Shown here in pieces: positions 33,680-42,312 of a stretch of 64,000 nt of DNA. The notes below the pieces were generated by a model, which worked only from the letters and a program-made list of their open reading frames with translations, had not been told where the DNA came from and made no database searches. The position numbers and the translations under genes were made by a program. How positions within the stretch are numbered: the stretch's first letter is position 1; every line of letters begins with the position of its first letter. The DNA is from an uncultured Lachnospiraceae bacterium (GTDB lineage: Bacteria > Bacillota > Clostridia > Lachnospirales > Lachnospiraceae): NCBI GenBank assembly GCA_902760415.1, contig CACWGK010000002.1:1-64000 (forward strand), read 5' to 3'.

Positions 33680-35515
33680 TTATCTTTTCTTCATTTTTTT
33701 GTTTTGATACATTTTTTCATCGGCTCTTTGAATCATATCAAAGAACTCTTCTTCATCTTCTGGAATCTCTGATACACATCCTATACTTGCAGCGATTTCA
33801 TATGGTTTATCCTTTTTTTGATTTAGACGTTCAAGCCTTCCGGCAATCTTCTTTCCAAGCTTTTCTCCAAATGAGTCTCCTATTCCTAGAACAACGAACT
33901 CATCTCCGCCAAATCGGCCACATATATCTCTTTTGCCACACGATGCACTTATAGCATCCGCAACACTCTTTATAGCATAGTCGCCTTCTGCATGACCATA
34001 TGTATCATTTATCTTCTTAAGACCATCAAGATCAACAAAGCATATGGTTACAAGCTTTTTAAGTTTTATGGCGTCTTTAAATACATAACTGGCATTCTTC
34101 TCAAAGCCTTTTCTGTTATATATCTTGCAGAGAGGATCCAGTACATTCAGCTTCGATATTCCTTCAAGTGCATTTCCAATACTCATGGTCATAGTATGAC
34201 ATAGCAAGCTTGTTATAGGAAAATCATCATTTTTGATAATATAATATCCTAGCACTCTCTGATTGAAATGAAGCGGAAGGAAGTAACTGATATTTCCACC
34301 TGTAGCAAGAGGTACAGGAAACAGCTGACTACTTGGGAACTTCTTAACAGAACTTCTATTTCCATCATTCCATATAAATGGAGCTGTCATTACTGGTGGA
34401 TAATCATCATTTTCTTCAATAGACGCTGTATTATATGTATCATTCCAATGATCAACAAGACATAGGCTGAAATCTTCGCACCCTATAGTATCTAGCATCT
34501 GCTCTATCGCTGCAGTGCACTCTTCTATATTCTCCGACATAGCAAGACCCGCTATAAGTCTATTAAGCATATGAACATTTGTATAAGTTCGTTCTATTCT
34601 TGCATATGTATTTCTCTTAAACTCAAGTATGTTTTCAATCACATTATCTGTACAACCACAACTTTCCGTAAAGACAGGTTCTGCTTCAAGATATGTGCTC
34701 TTCGGCTGGCTCTCTCCATTCATTAATGAATATAGAATCTCACAGGCCTTAGTACCTGAATAAAATAGCGGTCTCTTTACTGTAGTAAGGACTGGATAAG
34801 AATTCTGTGCATTAAATGTATTATCAAAACCTGTTATCATAACGTCTTCAGGAATCTTATAACCCATTTTCTGAAGGCGGTTCATAGCTGTAAGAGCCAT
34901 ACTGTCATTTGCACATACAAAGACATCTGGCAGTGACATGCCAGACCTTTCAAAGTCTTCAAATGCCTTTATTCCATCGTAACTTCTAAAGCAGCCTCTA
35001 AAGAATCTGTTTTCTTCATCGAATTCTATTCCATGCTCAGCTAATGCATCTCTGAAAGCTCTATATCTCTCGTTGGCTTCAGGATTAGCTATAGGACCAG
35101 AGATAAAGTTAAAGACCTTTGCCCCATGCTCTTCTATCAGATGTTCTACCAGCTTCTTCATTACTGAATAGTTATTGATGCTGACATCATAGAAATCTTC
35201 ATAATCCTTGCATTCAAATACAACCGATGGAATCCCAGATTCTCGGACTCTATCAACTATCTTATTTCTGATACGTGGATTTGCAAATGTATTTGTAAGC
35301 AGCAGAGTTCCATCAAACTGTGAAAAATCAGGAAGATTATATATACTGAACTCTCCTGTATCAAACTCTTCGCTTTCTATAATTCCACCAAATGCAGCAA
35401 AATAAGATACATTTATATTATGTTGTCGGGCATATTCATTTATTCCAAGAATTATCTGATATGGATACTCTTCATCCATTCCAGAAACAACTGCTGCAAC
35501 ATTTTTAATACTCAT
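33680..35515 (-). CDS. Diguanylate cyclase with a LacI-type sugar-binding sensor domain
   Basis: 611 residues. Residues 1-285 are a LacI/periplasmic-binding-protein type I fold (VAAVVSGMDEEYPYQIILGINEYARQ, then DVFVCANDSMALTAMNRLQ and VMITGFDNTFNAQNSYPVLT). It lacks both the N-terminal helix-turn-helix of LacI repressors and any signal peptide or membrane helix. A CGC triad follows at about 290, then a GAF-like middle part (320-450). The GGDEF domain (455-611) has an intact GGDEF at about 536-540 but no RxxD inhibition site. It should therefore make cyclic di-GMP in the cytosol in response to a sugar. It lies 39 bp after the GH36 alpha-galactosidase gene, in the same direction. Confidence 0.88.
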   Translation of the reverse strand: MSIKNVAAVVSGMDEEYPYQIILGINEYARQHNINVSYFAAFGGIIESEEFDTGEFSIYNLPDFSQFDGTLLLTNTFANPRIRNKIVDRVRESGIPSVVFECKDYEDFYDVSINNYSVMKKLVEHLIEEHGAKVFNFISGPIANPEANERYRAFRDALAEHGIEFDEENRFFRGCFRSYDGIKAFEDFERSGMSLPDVFVCANDSMALTAMNRLQKMGYKIPEDVMITGFDNTFNAQNSYPVLTTVKRPLFYSGTKACEILYSLMNGESQPKSTYLEAEPVFTESCGCTDNVIENILEFKRNTYARIERTYTNVHMLNRLIAGLAMSENIEECTAAIEQMLDTIGCEDFSLCLVDHWNDTYNTASIEENDDYPPVMTAPFIWNDGNRSSVKKFPSSQLFPVPLATGGNISYFLPLHFNQRVLGYYIIKNDDFPITSLLCHTMTMSIGNALEGISKLNVLDPLCKIYNRKGFEKNASYVFKDAIKLKKLVTICFVDLDGLKKINDTYGHAEGDYAIKSVADAISASCGKRDICGRFGGDEFVVLGIGDSFGEKLGKKIAGRLERLNQKKDKPYEIAASIGCVSEIPEDEEEFFDMIQRADEKMYQNKKMKKR

Positions 35516-35554
35516 CTATATTTCCTTTTTTATGTGTCACAAACTTAAGGGTTA

Positions 35555-37966
35555 CTATATATTCTCAGCCTCCATAAAGTATAGACGTGCCTTATAGTCC
35601 GAGAATACTCTTGTTTTCTCATTAAAACCTGTTCCACCATAAGCAGGCATGAGCTTAACTCCCGCATTCATTATAGCACAACCAAACATCTTAAGTGAAT
35701 CTGCATCACCATCTAGTTTGTAGTACTTCGCTACTAAGTTCTGCATAGCTGACCCCGGCTTTATATGTATCGGTGATACTGTATTTACCAGGTCGCCAAA
35801 CTCTTTAATATTTACCTTAATCTCTCTATTATAGAAATGATAATATGTATCATCATCTAGTCCTGTTGCCCTAAAATACTGATACGGCATATTCGGAACA
35901 GCCTCTCTCTGAAGAATCATTCCTACAGCTTTCTTCTTATCTGGTGAAACAACTGTCCACTCGGTTATATTATCATCTGTATAGAAAGTTCTTCCCCTAT
36001 ATAGCTGGCCATATTGGAACACCTTTCGAAAGCTCTTATACTGCTGAATCTCTTCCCTTATAGCATCCAGTTCTTCTTTACTCATATCAGTGAGATTACA
36101 TTCATATCCCAGACTTCCAAATGAAGCAACAGCAAATCTTGTCTCAAGAGGTGTAACACGAAGTGTCTGATGATTAGGAACTCCAGACACATGCGCGCCC
36201 CAGCAGCACTGAGGATATCCGTAGCTATAACCTGTCTGAATACTTGCTCTTACGATAGCATCTGTATCGTCACTGCCCCAAATCTGCGGGAAGTAACTAA
36301 GTATTCCAAGATCAAACCTGTTACCGCCTGATGCACACCCTTCAAAAAGTATATGAGGAAATCTTTCAGTGAGAATCTTCATACAACGATATAATCCCAG
36401 AACATATCTATGAAGAACTTCTCCTTGTCGGTTCTTAGTTAGTAGCTGATCACTACTATCATTTGCAAGATAAGCTGAATACACATCCGTAATCGTACGG
36501 TTCATATCCCACTTAACATACTCAATATTTGCCGACTCAAAAACCTTCGTCATAGAGTCTATGATATATTCCTGAACTTCAGGTCGTGATAAATCCAGGA
36601 TCCTCTGATTTCGGCCTTCACTGTGAGGTCTATCAGGTATCTGTATAGCCCACTCCGGATGAGCCCTATAGAGATTAGAATCTACATTTACCATCTCAGG
36701 CTCAACCCATATTCCAAATGACATTCCAAGCCTATTCACCTTATCACATAGACCTTTTATACCACCCGGGAGTTTCTTCCTATTCGCTGTCCAGTCTCCA
36801 AGAGAACGTGTGTCATCACTTCTCTCACCAAACCAGCCATCATCCATTACGAAGAGCTCTATACCAACATCACGCCCTGCTTTTGCAAGCTTAAGAAGTT
36901 TCTTCTCATTTATATCAAAGTACGCAGCTTCCCAGCTATTAAGAAGAATCGGTCTCTCCTTCTTCGCCCACTCTCCTCTTAATACATGGTTACGAATGAA
37001 GTTATGTAAACTAATACTCATTCCATTAAAACCATTATTGGAAAATGTCATAACCGCCTCTGGAGTCTCAAAGTTCTCCCCTGGATCTAAAATCCATCCA
37101 AAGCCTCTAGGATTTATTCCCCATAGGATTCTTGTCTTTCCGAACTCATTTACTTCAGCAATCTCGGCATGATTGCCGCTATATATAAGATTGAAGCCAT
37201 ATACCGCTCCACTATCTTCTGTGGTTGATGGCATAGATATCATAAAGAACGGATTCGCACTACTCGAACTCGTTCCAGTATAGCTGGAATTAATATGTTT
37301 TCCTGCCACCAGCGTCGTGTCCTTACGTGACATTTCTCTAGCCCACGCCCCGTTAAAGGTTGACATAATATATCCTGTTCCCTGCATATCTATCTGGGCA
37401 GACATCATTTGTCTTATAGTAACTGGAGTCTCACTAAAGTTCTGCAGTCTGGCCGTCCTAGTTATAACATCCGTATCTTCGAATACATAGTAATCGAGGT
37501 ATAGTCTGAGGGCATTATACTTATCGTACAGAACTATCTGAAGGTGATTACCTGTCGATTCCTCCAAATCACTCTTCTGTTTATTCGCATCAAGTCCATA
37601 CGCAGATGGCATACAGTCAAGTTCCTGCTTCTCAGAATCGATAACATATGACTCGAATATAAAGTCAGAAGTCCTGCTTCCATCTGAATGCTCGATAACC
37701 AGAAAAGCCTCGCGGTTATCTCCCTTTCCTTCAAATGATGCTTCAAGACATACATTATTCAGAGTAAGCGCAGGATAATCAGGGCTATAAGCATTATTGT
37801 TGCCCACTATAAACTCCTGTCTCTCTATCAGACCATCCAGACTATCTACGACTCTAATCTTTTTGCCGTAGTATAGATGTTCCAAGTGGCCTGAATCCAT
37901 AACTCTAAGCACATATGACGTCTTATCAGTATTCAGTACAAAGTAGCTTCTGCCATCTACTATCAT
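35555..37966 (-). CDS. Alpha-galactosidase, glycoside hydrolase family 36
   Basis: 803 residues, in the length range of the tetrameric bacterial GH36 enzymes that cut raffinose, melibiose and related alpha-galactosides in the cytosol. An N-terminal beta-sandwich (1-325) precedes the TIM barrel, which carries ELFVMDDGWFGERSDDT, the nucleophile Asp of VKWDMNR, CASGGNRFDLG, and the acid/base Asp in WGSDDTDA. A C-terminal beta domain follows. No signal peptide is present, so the substrate must be imported, most simply by the symporter 34 bp upstream. It is followed in the same transcript by the sugar-sensing diguanylate cyclase gene. Confidence 0.94.
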   Translation of the reverse strand: MIVDGRSYFVLNTDKTSYVLRVMDSGHLEHLYYGKKIRVVDSLDGLIERQEFIVGNNNAYSPDYPALTLNNVCLEASFEGKGDNREAFLVIEHSDGSRTSDFIFESYVIDSEKQELDCMPSAYGLDANKQKSDLEESTGNHLQIVLYDKYNALRLYLDYYVFEDTDVITRTARLQNFSETPVTIRQMMSAQIDMQGTGYIMSTFNGAWAREMSRKDTTLVAGKHINSSYTGTSSSSANPFFMISMPSTTEDSGAVYGFNLIYSGNHAEIAEVNEFGKTRILWGINPRGFGWILDPGENFETPEAVMTFSNNGFNGMSISLHNFIRNHVLRGEWAKKERPILLNSWEAAYFDINEKKLLKLAKAGRDVGIELFVMDDGWFGERSDDTRSLGDWTANRKKLPGGIKGLCDKVNRLGMSFGIWVEPEMVNVDSNLYRAHPEWAIQIPDRPHSEGRNQRILDLSRPEVQEYIIDSMTKVFESANIEYVKWDMNRTITDVYSAYLANDSSDQLLTKNRQGEVLHRYVLGLYRCMKILTERFPHILFEGCASGGNRFDLGILSYFPQIWGSDDTDAIVRASIQTGYSYGYPQCCWGAHVSGVPNHQTLRVTPLETRFAVASFGSLGYECNLTDMSKEELDAIREEIQQYKSFRKVFQYGQLYRGRTFYTDDNITEWTVVSPDKKKAVGMILQREAVPNMPYQYFRATGLDDDTYYHFYNREIKVNIKEFGDLVNTVSPIHIKPGSAMQNLVAKYYKLDGDADSLKMFGCAIMNAGVKLMPAYGGTGFNEKTRVFSDYKARLYFMEAENI

Positions 37967-38000
37967 AAGCTATTCCTCTAACAGACTTTTAGTATAGTAT

Positions 38001-39419
38001 CTATCCTCGAGCCTTTAACTCATCTGTAATCTCATTCATCTTCTCTTCAGTAAGAATAAACTTCTTCTTAAATATTACAATTGCTATAAAAAGACCAATA
38101 ATTGGAATTATCGTCATAGTCATTCGAAGTCCCAGCTTTGAACTTGTAGCAACATTCTTAGCGAAGTCAAAGGCCTGCTCTGCCTCATCACTCGACTCTG
38201 CCTTCAGGTTATTAAGTGAAAGACAGATAGCTGCGATAAGAGCTGCAATACCTGATGCAAGCTTTACAACAAAGGTCTGCATCGAGAATATTACTGATTC
38301 ATCTCTTCGATGATTCTTTAGATCACCATAGTCAACCGTATTTGCAAGGAATACCGTTGTTAGAACCTGAAGCACTCCATTTGCAGCAAATATAAAGAAT
38401 CCTGGTATGAAGAGTATAAATACATTTGACATATTGATAAATGCTATGGCAAAGAGAACTCCGTATCCGATAATCGCGCTGGCGAGGCAGATATAGAATA
38501 TCTTTACGTTGCTTGCGAATCTTCTAAGCAGCGGATAGAAAACCATCATAGATATAATCTGTATGGCACCACCGAACATATTGAATGTTGTGAAGCTGCT
38601 CTTCCAAGCTTCTCCGCCAAAATCATATTTAAAGAAATATATTACTAGATTCGAGGTAATATATATCGATGTATTGATAAGAACTATTGCGATTACTATG
38701 GTCATAGCCTGATCGTTGGTGATAAGCGCTTTAAACATCTGACCAACTGAAGGTGAATCCATATCAACCGTAGCCTGTTCCTTTATATTTATGCAGGTTA
38801 TCGTGATAAATATGACAAAAAGTACTGCAACTATAAGTGCAAACCACTTGAAACCTGCTATCTCCACCTGCTTTGCTGTGGCATCTGCACCAGCTATCGC
38901 TTTACCGATAGCATTTACTATCATAACAGTAAAGATAGTAACAAGTGCCGATCCAACGCCTGCGCAGGAACGAGCCAGTGTCGTAAGTCCCTCACGTTCC
39001 TTTCCGGACTTCGTAAATGCTGGAATCATTGACCAGTACGGAATATCCATCATGGTATAGGTCACTCCCCAGAGGATATACGTAACTGCCGCATAAGCAA
39101 CCAGTCCCTTAGCATCGAGGCTTGGTGGACAAGCAAACATAAGGAACAGAATCACTGCATTTGTGATAGTTCCTATCATTAACCAAGGGCGGAACTTGCC
39201 CCACTTCGTCTTCGTCTTTGCAACAATAATTCCCATAATAGGATCATTAAATGCATCAAATACCCTCGCAATCATAAGTATGACGCCCATAGCGATTGCA
39301 TTTACCCCTAATACATCCTGGAAGTAATACAATACGTAGCTAGCTGAGAGCATGTAAACCATGTCTTTGCCTATAGCACCAAGGCCATAGGACACCTTCT
39401 CCTTTAATCGTAGCTCCAT
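38001..39419 (-). CDS. GPH-family sugar:cation symporter (MelB-like)
   Basis: 472 residues with twelve membrane helices. The family features are YGLGAIGKDMVYMLSASYVLYYFQD at the start, DAFNDPIMGIIV in the first loop and TKWGKFRPWLMIG, with a TYTMMDIPYWSMIPAF helix. These carriers bring in galactosides, pentosides or glucuronides together with Na+ or H+. Between GH36 and GH2 galactosidases, transport of alpha- and beta-galactosides is the likely job. The start ATG 39419 follows AAGGAG. A large palindrome fills the gap between this gene and the GH2 gene. Confidence 0.9.
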   Translation of the reverse strand: MELRLKEKVSYGLGAIGKDMVYMLSASYVLYYFQDVLGVNAIAMGVILMIARVFDAFNDPIMGIIVAKTKTKWGKFRPWLMIGTITNAVILFLMFACPPSLDAKGLVAYAAVTYILWGVTYTMMDIPYWSMIPAFTKSGKEREGLTTLARSCAGVGSALVTIFTVMIVNAIGKAIAGADATAKQVEIAGFKWFALIVAVLFVIFITITCINIKEQATVDMDSPSVGQMFKALITNDQAMTIVIAIVLINTSIYITSNLVIYFFKYDFGGEAWKSSFTTFNMFGGAIQIISMMVFYPLLRRFASNVKIFYICLASAIIGYGVLFAIAFINMSNVFILFIPGFFIFAANGVLQVLTTVFLANTVDYGDLKNHRRDESVIFSMQTFVVKLASGIAALIAAICLSLNNLKAESSDEAEQAFDFAKNVATSSKLGLRMTMTIIPIIGLFIAIVIFKKKFILTEEKMNEITDELKARG

Positions 39420-39446
39420 ATAATTCTCCTTATTCTCCCCCTGGAA

Positions 39447-39528
39447 AATGAGTCACTTTGCACGTCCGACGTAACTGCTGACTCATTTTTGAGTCACCAG
39501 TTACGTCGGACGTGCAAGGTGACTCATT
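39447..39528. repeat. 82-bp palindrome with 31-bp arms between the GH2 and symporter genes
   Basis: The arms 39447-39477 and 39498-39528 match at 30 of 31 bases. The 20-base centre holds its own small repeat, GACTCA/TGAGTC. The arms contain TGCACGTCCGACGTAACTG, more GC-rich than the region, and the word TGAGTCAC or its complement four times. It does not end in a strong T run, so it is not a plain terminator. It may be a repeated palindromic element or an RNA processing site. Confidence 0.8.
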
Positions 39529-39534
39529 ATTATG

Positions 39535-42042
39535 TTAACTAATTGTGAAGTCGATAGTAGTTGATTCTCCGTACTGTGGTGTGATAATCAGCTTTGCTTC
39601 ACCGGTCTTTCCGATCGTCTTTACATAGGTCCCCCCCATTCCTCCTTGTAAGGACAATATACTTGGTCCAATTATCTCTATTGGTCCAACTGTTGATAGA
39701 CATATTGGATCATTGGCAAATGGAAGTACATTTCCATATTCATCCTTATCTAGAATACGAACAGCTGCAACATCATAGGATGTATCTTCTCTAAGATCAG
39801 TATGATCTACTCTTACAGAAAGCTTCCTGCTTGTCATCGGAGCTATGGTAAGTTCCTTCACTATCTCGCCGTCCTTATAAGCTTCAAACTTATAAGTTGT
39901 CGACTCACTTCCCCAATCTCCGACATACTTGTTGAAGTATGCTACTGCATCTGTAAGTGACATACGGTACTTCACACTTACGTATCCTGCCTTAGCCATC
40001 ATTTTCTTGGACATACCGTAGAGTCCAACCCGGGCAACCTCATTTAGAAGAACCTTTAAATCCTCTGCCTGCTTTGCCGACATGCCTGGCTCACCTTCCA
40101 ATATGGCATCTCCTATATAATCATCAACCTTAATCGGTCCATGCAGAAGATTCTTATAAGATGAATCTGCCTGAGTATACTCCTTAATGAATCTTCCGTT
40201 CTTATACATTTTTACACTATCAGCATTTGTGAGAATATAGACCTCGCCGCGATTGCTGCCAGGATGCTCTCCTATATCCATTGTGGAACTCACCTCAAGA
40301 ACAGGCGTCTCCTCATGCTGAATGCTATATACATAAGACGCAAGCTTCGGATTTCGGAACATATCCATAACTCCGTGATAACAGATTCTGTCACCGCTTC
40401 CAAAATCCTTATGTGTATTATAATCAAACAAACACCAGCCAAATGAACCAGCTATATCCGATTGATTTGCAACCTCATCTATAACATTTGCATGACGAAG
40501 CATATGCTCCATACGATGTTCTTCCCAGTCAAAAGATTTTGTCGGATACATATGTCCGTTATATTCAGATACAAGATAAGGCTTATCTACATTTGACGTA
40601 ACGTCAGCCTTCTTATCAACACCCCTATTATCGCCAGTATGTGAGAAGTCATTATAGGTATATACATCCTCTAGCATGCTGCCTTTCTTATAACAACGAA
40701 CACCGCCTGTCTGACGACTTGGGTCAAGCTCTCTGCAGAGCTCATTTGTTCTGGTATAGAACTCGTCATCATCAACAGACTCATTTATACGAACACCCCA
40801 AAGAACGATAGATGGATGATTTCTGTACTGAGTTACCATTTCTCTTAGATTGATCACTGCCTGGTCCTTCCATGCAGCATCACCTATATGCTGCCAACCT
40901 GGGAACTCTGTAAAAACTAGAAGTCCCAGTTCATCACACATATCTATAAAATACTGTGACTGAGGATAATGAGATGTTCGAACTGCATTTAGTCCTAGTT
41001 CAAACTTCATTATCTTTGCATCATTTTCCTGCATGGAGCGTGGCATAGCGTATCCAACATATGGATAACTCTGATGACGATTAAGACCTCTTATCTTAAC
41101 CTTTCTACCATTCAGGAAAAATCCACTTACCTTAAACTGAGCTCTTCTAAATCCAATCTTTACAATCTTCTCATCTAGAACTGTTACTTCCTTCCCAGCT
41201 GCCTTCTCAGCACTGTCCGGAAGCTTAATAAGTTCCGTCTTAACCTCATATCTTACGGGATAATTAATATCCCACAGTGCTACATCGCCAGTTCTCGCAG
41301 GAAGATCATAGATTATAGATTCATCATTTCCCAGTTCCTGCATTAATATCTCTCTATACGGAGCATTGTCAGAAGAAAACTCTTCTATGTTATGTAAACT
41401 ACATTTGCATGGACGTATAAACTGTCTAATGGCTAGTCCCGCCGAAGAACCACTGATTTTAATCTGCGAGGTTATCTGAGATGCCCTGACTCTCTCGAGC
41501 CCATTCGCCTCATACTTTTCAGCCAGCTTGGTTGTGATAAATACGTCCTCTATATGTTGCTTTTCCTTAACCTCAATATAGACATCACGGTAGATTCCAC
41601 CATAGGTCATATAGTCTATAACGAAGCCAAATGGAGGTACATTGAGGCTCTCTCTCGAATCGCAGCGAACAGTTATAACATTTTCCTCACCAAACTTAAG
41701 GTTAGGCGCAATATCAGCCGAAAATGCTGTATATCCCGATGCATGTTCAAGGACAAGAATCCCATTCACATATACCGACGCCATATGTGCAACACCTTCA
41801 AAGGTGAGTATTACAGCCTTACCCTCCCACTCCTTCGGAGCATTTAGGATACGCCTATAACCACTCACCATCTGATAATCCTTTTCATCAAAATAATGAT
41901 ATGGCAGCTCCTTTACCGTATGCGGCAAACGAACTAAAGCCATATCATTATCAGAAAAATCCGCCTTAAGCATTTCCTCAGAAAAATCTGGGGAAAACTT
42001 CCAGTCATCATTAATATAAAGTCTTTCTCCCATTAGTAACAC
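39535..42042 (-). CDS. Glycoside hydrolase family 2 enzyme, probable beta-galactosidase
   Basis: 835 residues in the GH2 order: a sugar-binding jelly roll (1-170), immunoglobulin-like domain (170-300) and TIM barrel (about 300-600). The barrel has VRTSHYPQSQYFIDMCDELGLLVFTEFPGWQ and VLWGVRINESVDDDEF, which holds the acid/base Glu in a diverged NE motif. KPYLVSEYNGHMYP holds the nucleophile Glu. A beta-rich tail follows (600-835). The start is GTG 42042 after AGGAGG with a 5-base gap; the ATG three codons later is too far from the site. No signal peptide is present. Galactosidase is preferred over glucuronidase from the neighbours, but GH2 specificity cannot be read with certainty. Confidence 0.87.
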   Translation of the reverse strand: MLLMGERLYINDDWKFSPDFSEEMLKADFSDNDMALVRLPHTVKELPYHYFDEKDYQMVSGYRRILNAPKEWEGKAVILTFEGVAHMASVYVNGILVLEHASGYTAFSADIAPNLKFGEENVITVRCDSRESLNVPPFGFVIDYMTYGGIYRDVYIEVKEKQHIEDVFITTKLAEKYEANGLERVRASQITSQIKISGSSAGLAIRQFIRPCKCSLHNIEEFSSDNAPYREILMQELGNDESIIYDLPARTGDVALWDINYPVRYEVKTELIKLPDSAEKAAGKEVTVLDEKIVKIGFRRAQFKVSGFFLNGRKVKIRGLNRHQSYPYVGYAMPRSMQENDAKIMKFELGLNAVRTSHYPQSQYFIDMCDELGLLVFTEFPGWQHIGDAAWKDQAVINLREMVTQYRNHPSIVLWGVRINESVDDDEFYTRTNELCRELDPSRQTGGVRCYKKGSMLEDVYTYNDFSHTGDNRGVDKKADVTSNVDKPYLVSEYNGHMYPTKSFDWEEHRMEHMLRHANVIDEVANQSDIAGSFGWCLFDYNTHKDFGSGDRICYHGVMDMFRNPKLASYVYSIQHEETPVLEVSSTMDIGEHPGSNRGEVYILTNADSVKMYKNGRFIKEYTQADSSYKNLLHGPIKVDDYIGDAILEGEPGMSAKQAEDLKVLLNEVARVGLYGMSKKMMAKAGYVSVKYRMSLTDAVAYFNKYVGDWGSESTTYKFEAYKDGEIVKELTIAPMTSRKLSVRVDHTDLREDTSYDVAAVRILDKDEYGNVLPFANDPICLSTVGPIEIIGPSILSLQGGMGGTYVKTIGKTGEAKLIITPQYGESTTIDFTIS

Positions 42043-42153
42043 ACGAACCTCCTCGACTTATTTTTACGCTTATATTCTATAAATCTTACCCCCGAATATT
42101 AATTAACCTTACATAGTAAATATAACATATATTAATCCATCTTGTCATCAAAA

Positions 42154-42300
42154 CTATCTCTTGTCCTTTATTTTTGACTCCTTGCCACAGTTAAGGCAAA
42201 GATAAACCTTTATTCCCATCTTGCCAGCAATACCACCAGCTTCCTTTACAGGCTCGATTCTTGTAGAACCACATTTAGGACATTTAATCATAGCTGCCAT
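42154..42300 (-). CDS. 48-residue zinc-ribbon protein
   Basis: A small gene too short for many gene finders. It encodes MAAMIKCPKCGSTRIEP, then KVYLCLNCGKESKIKDKR, with two C-x2-C pairs (residues 7-10 and 35-38) that would hold one zinc. The start ATG 42300 has an AAGGAGG ribosome site at ideal distance, and this site overlaps the stop codon of the EAL gene, 12 bp upstream. The two are therefore one operon. Its function is unknown; such ribbons often bind nucleic acid or another protein. Confidence 0.75.
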   Translation of the reverse strand: MAAMIKCPKCGSTRIEPVKEAGGIAGKMGIKVYLCLNCGKESKIKDKR

Positions 42301-42312
42301 ACTTATACCTCC

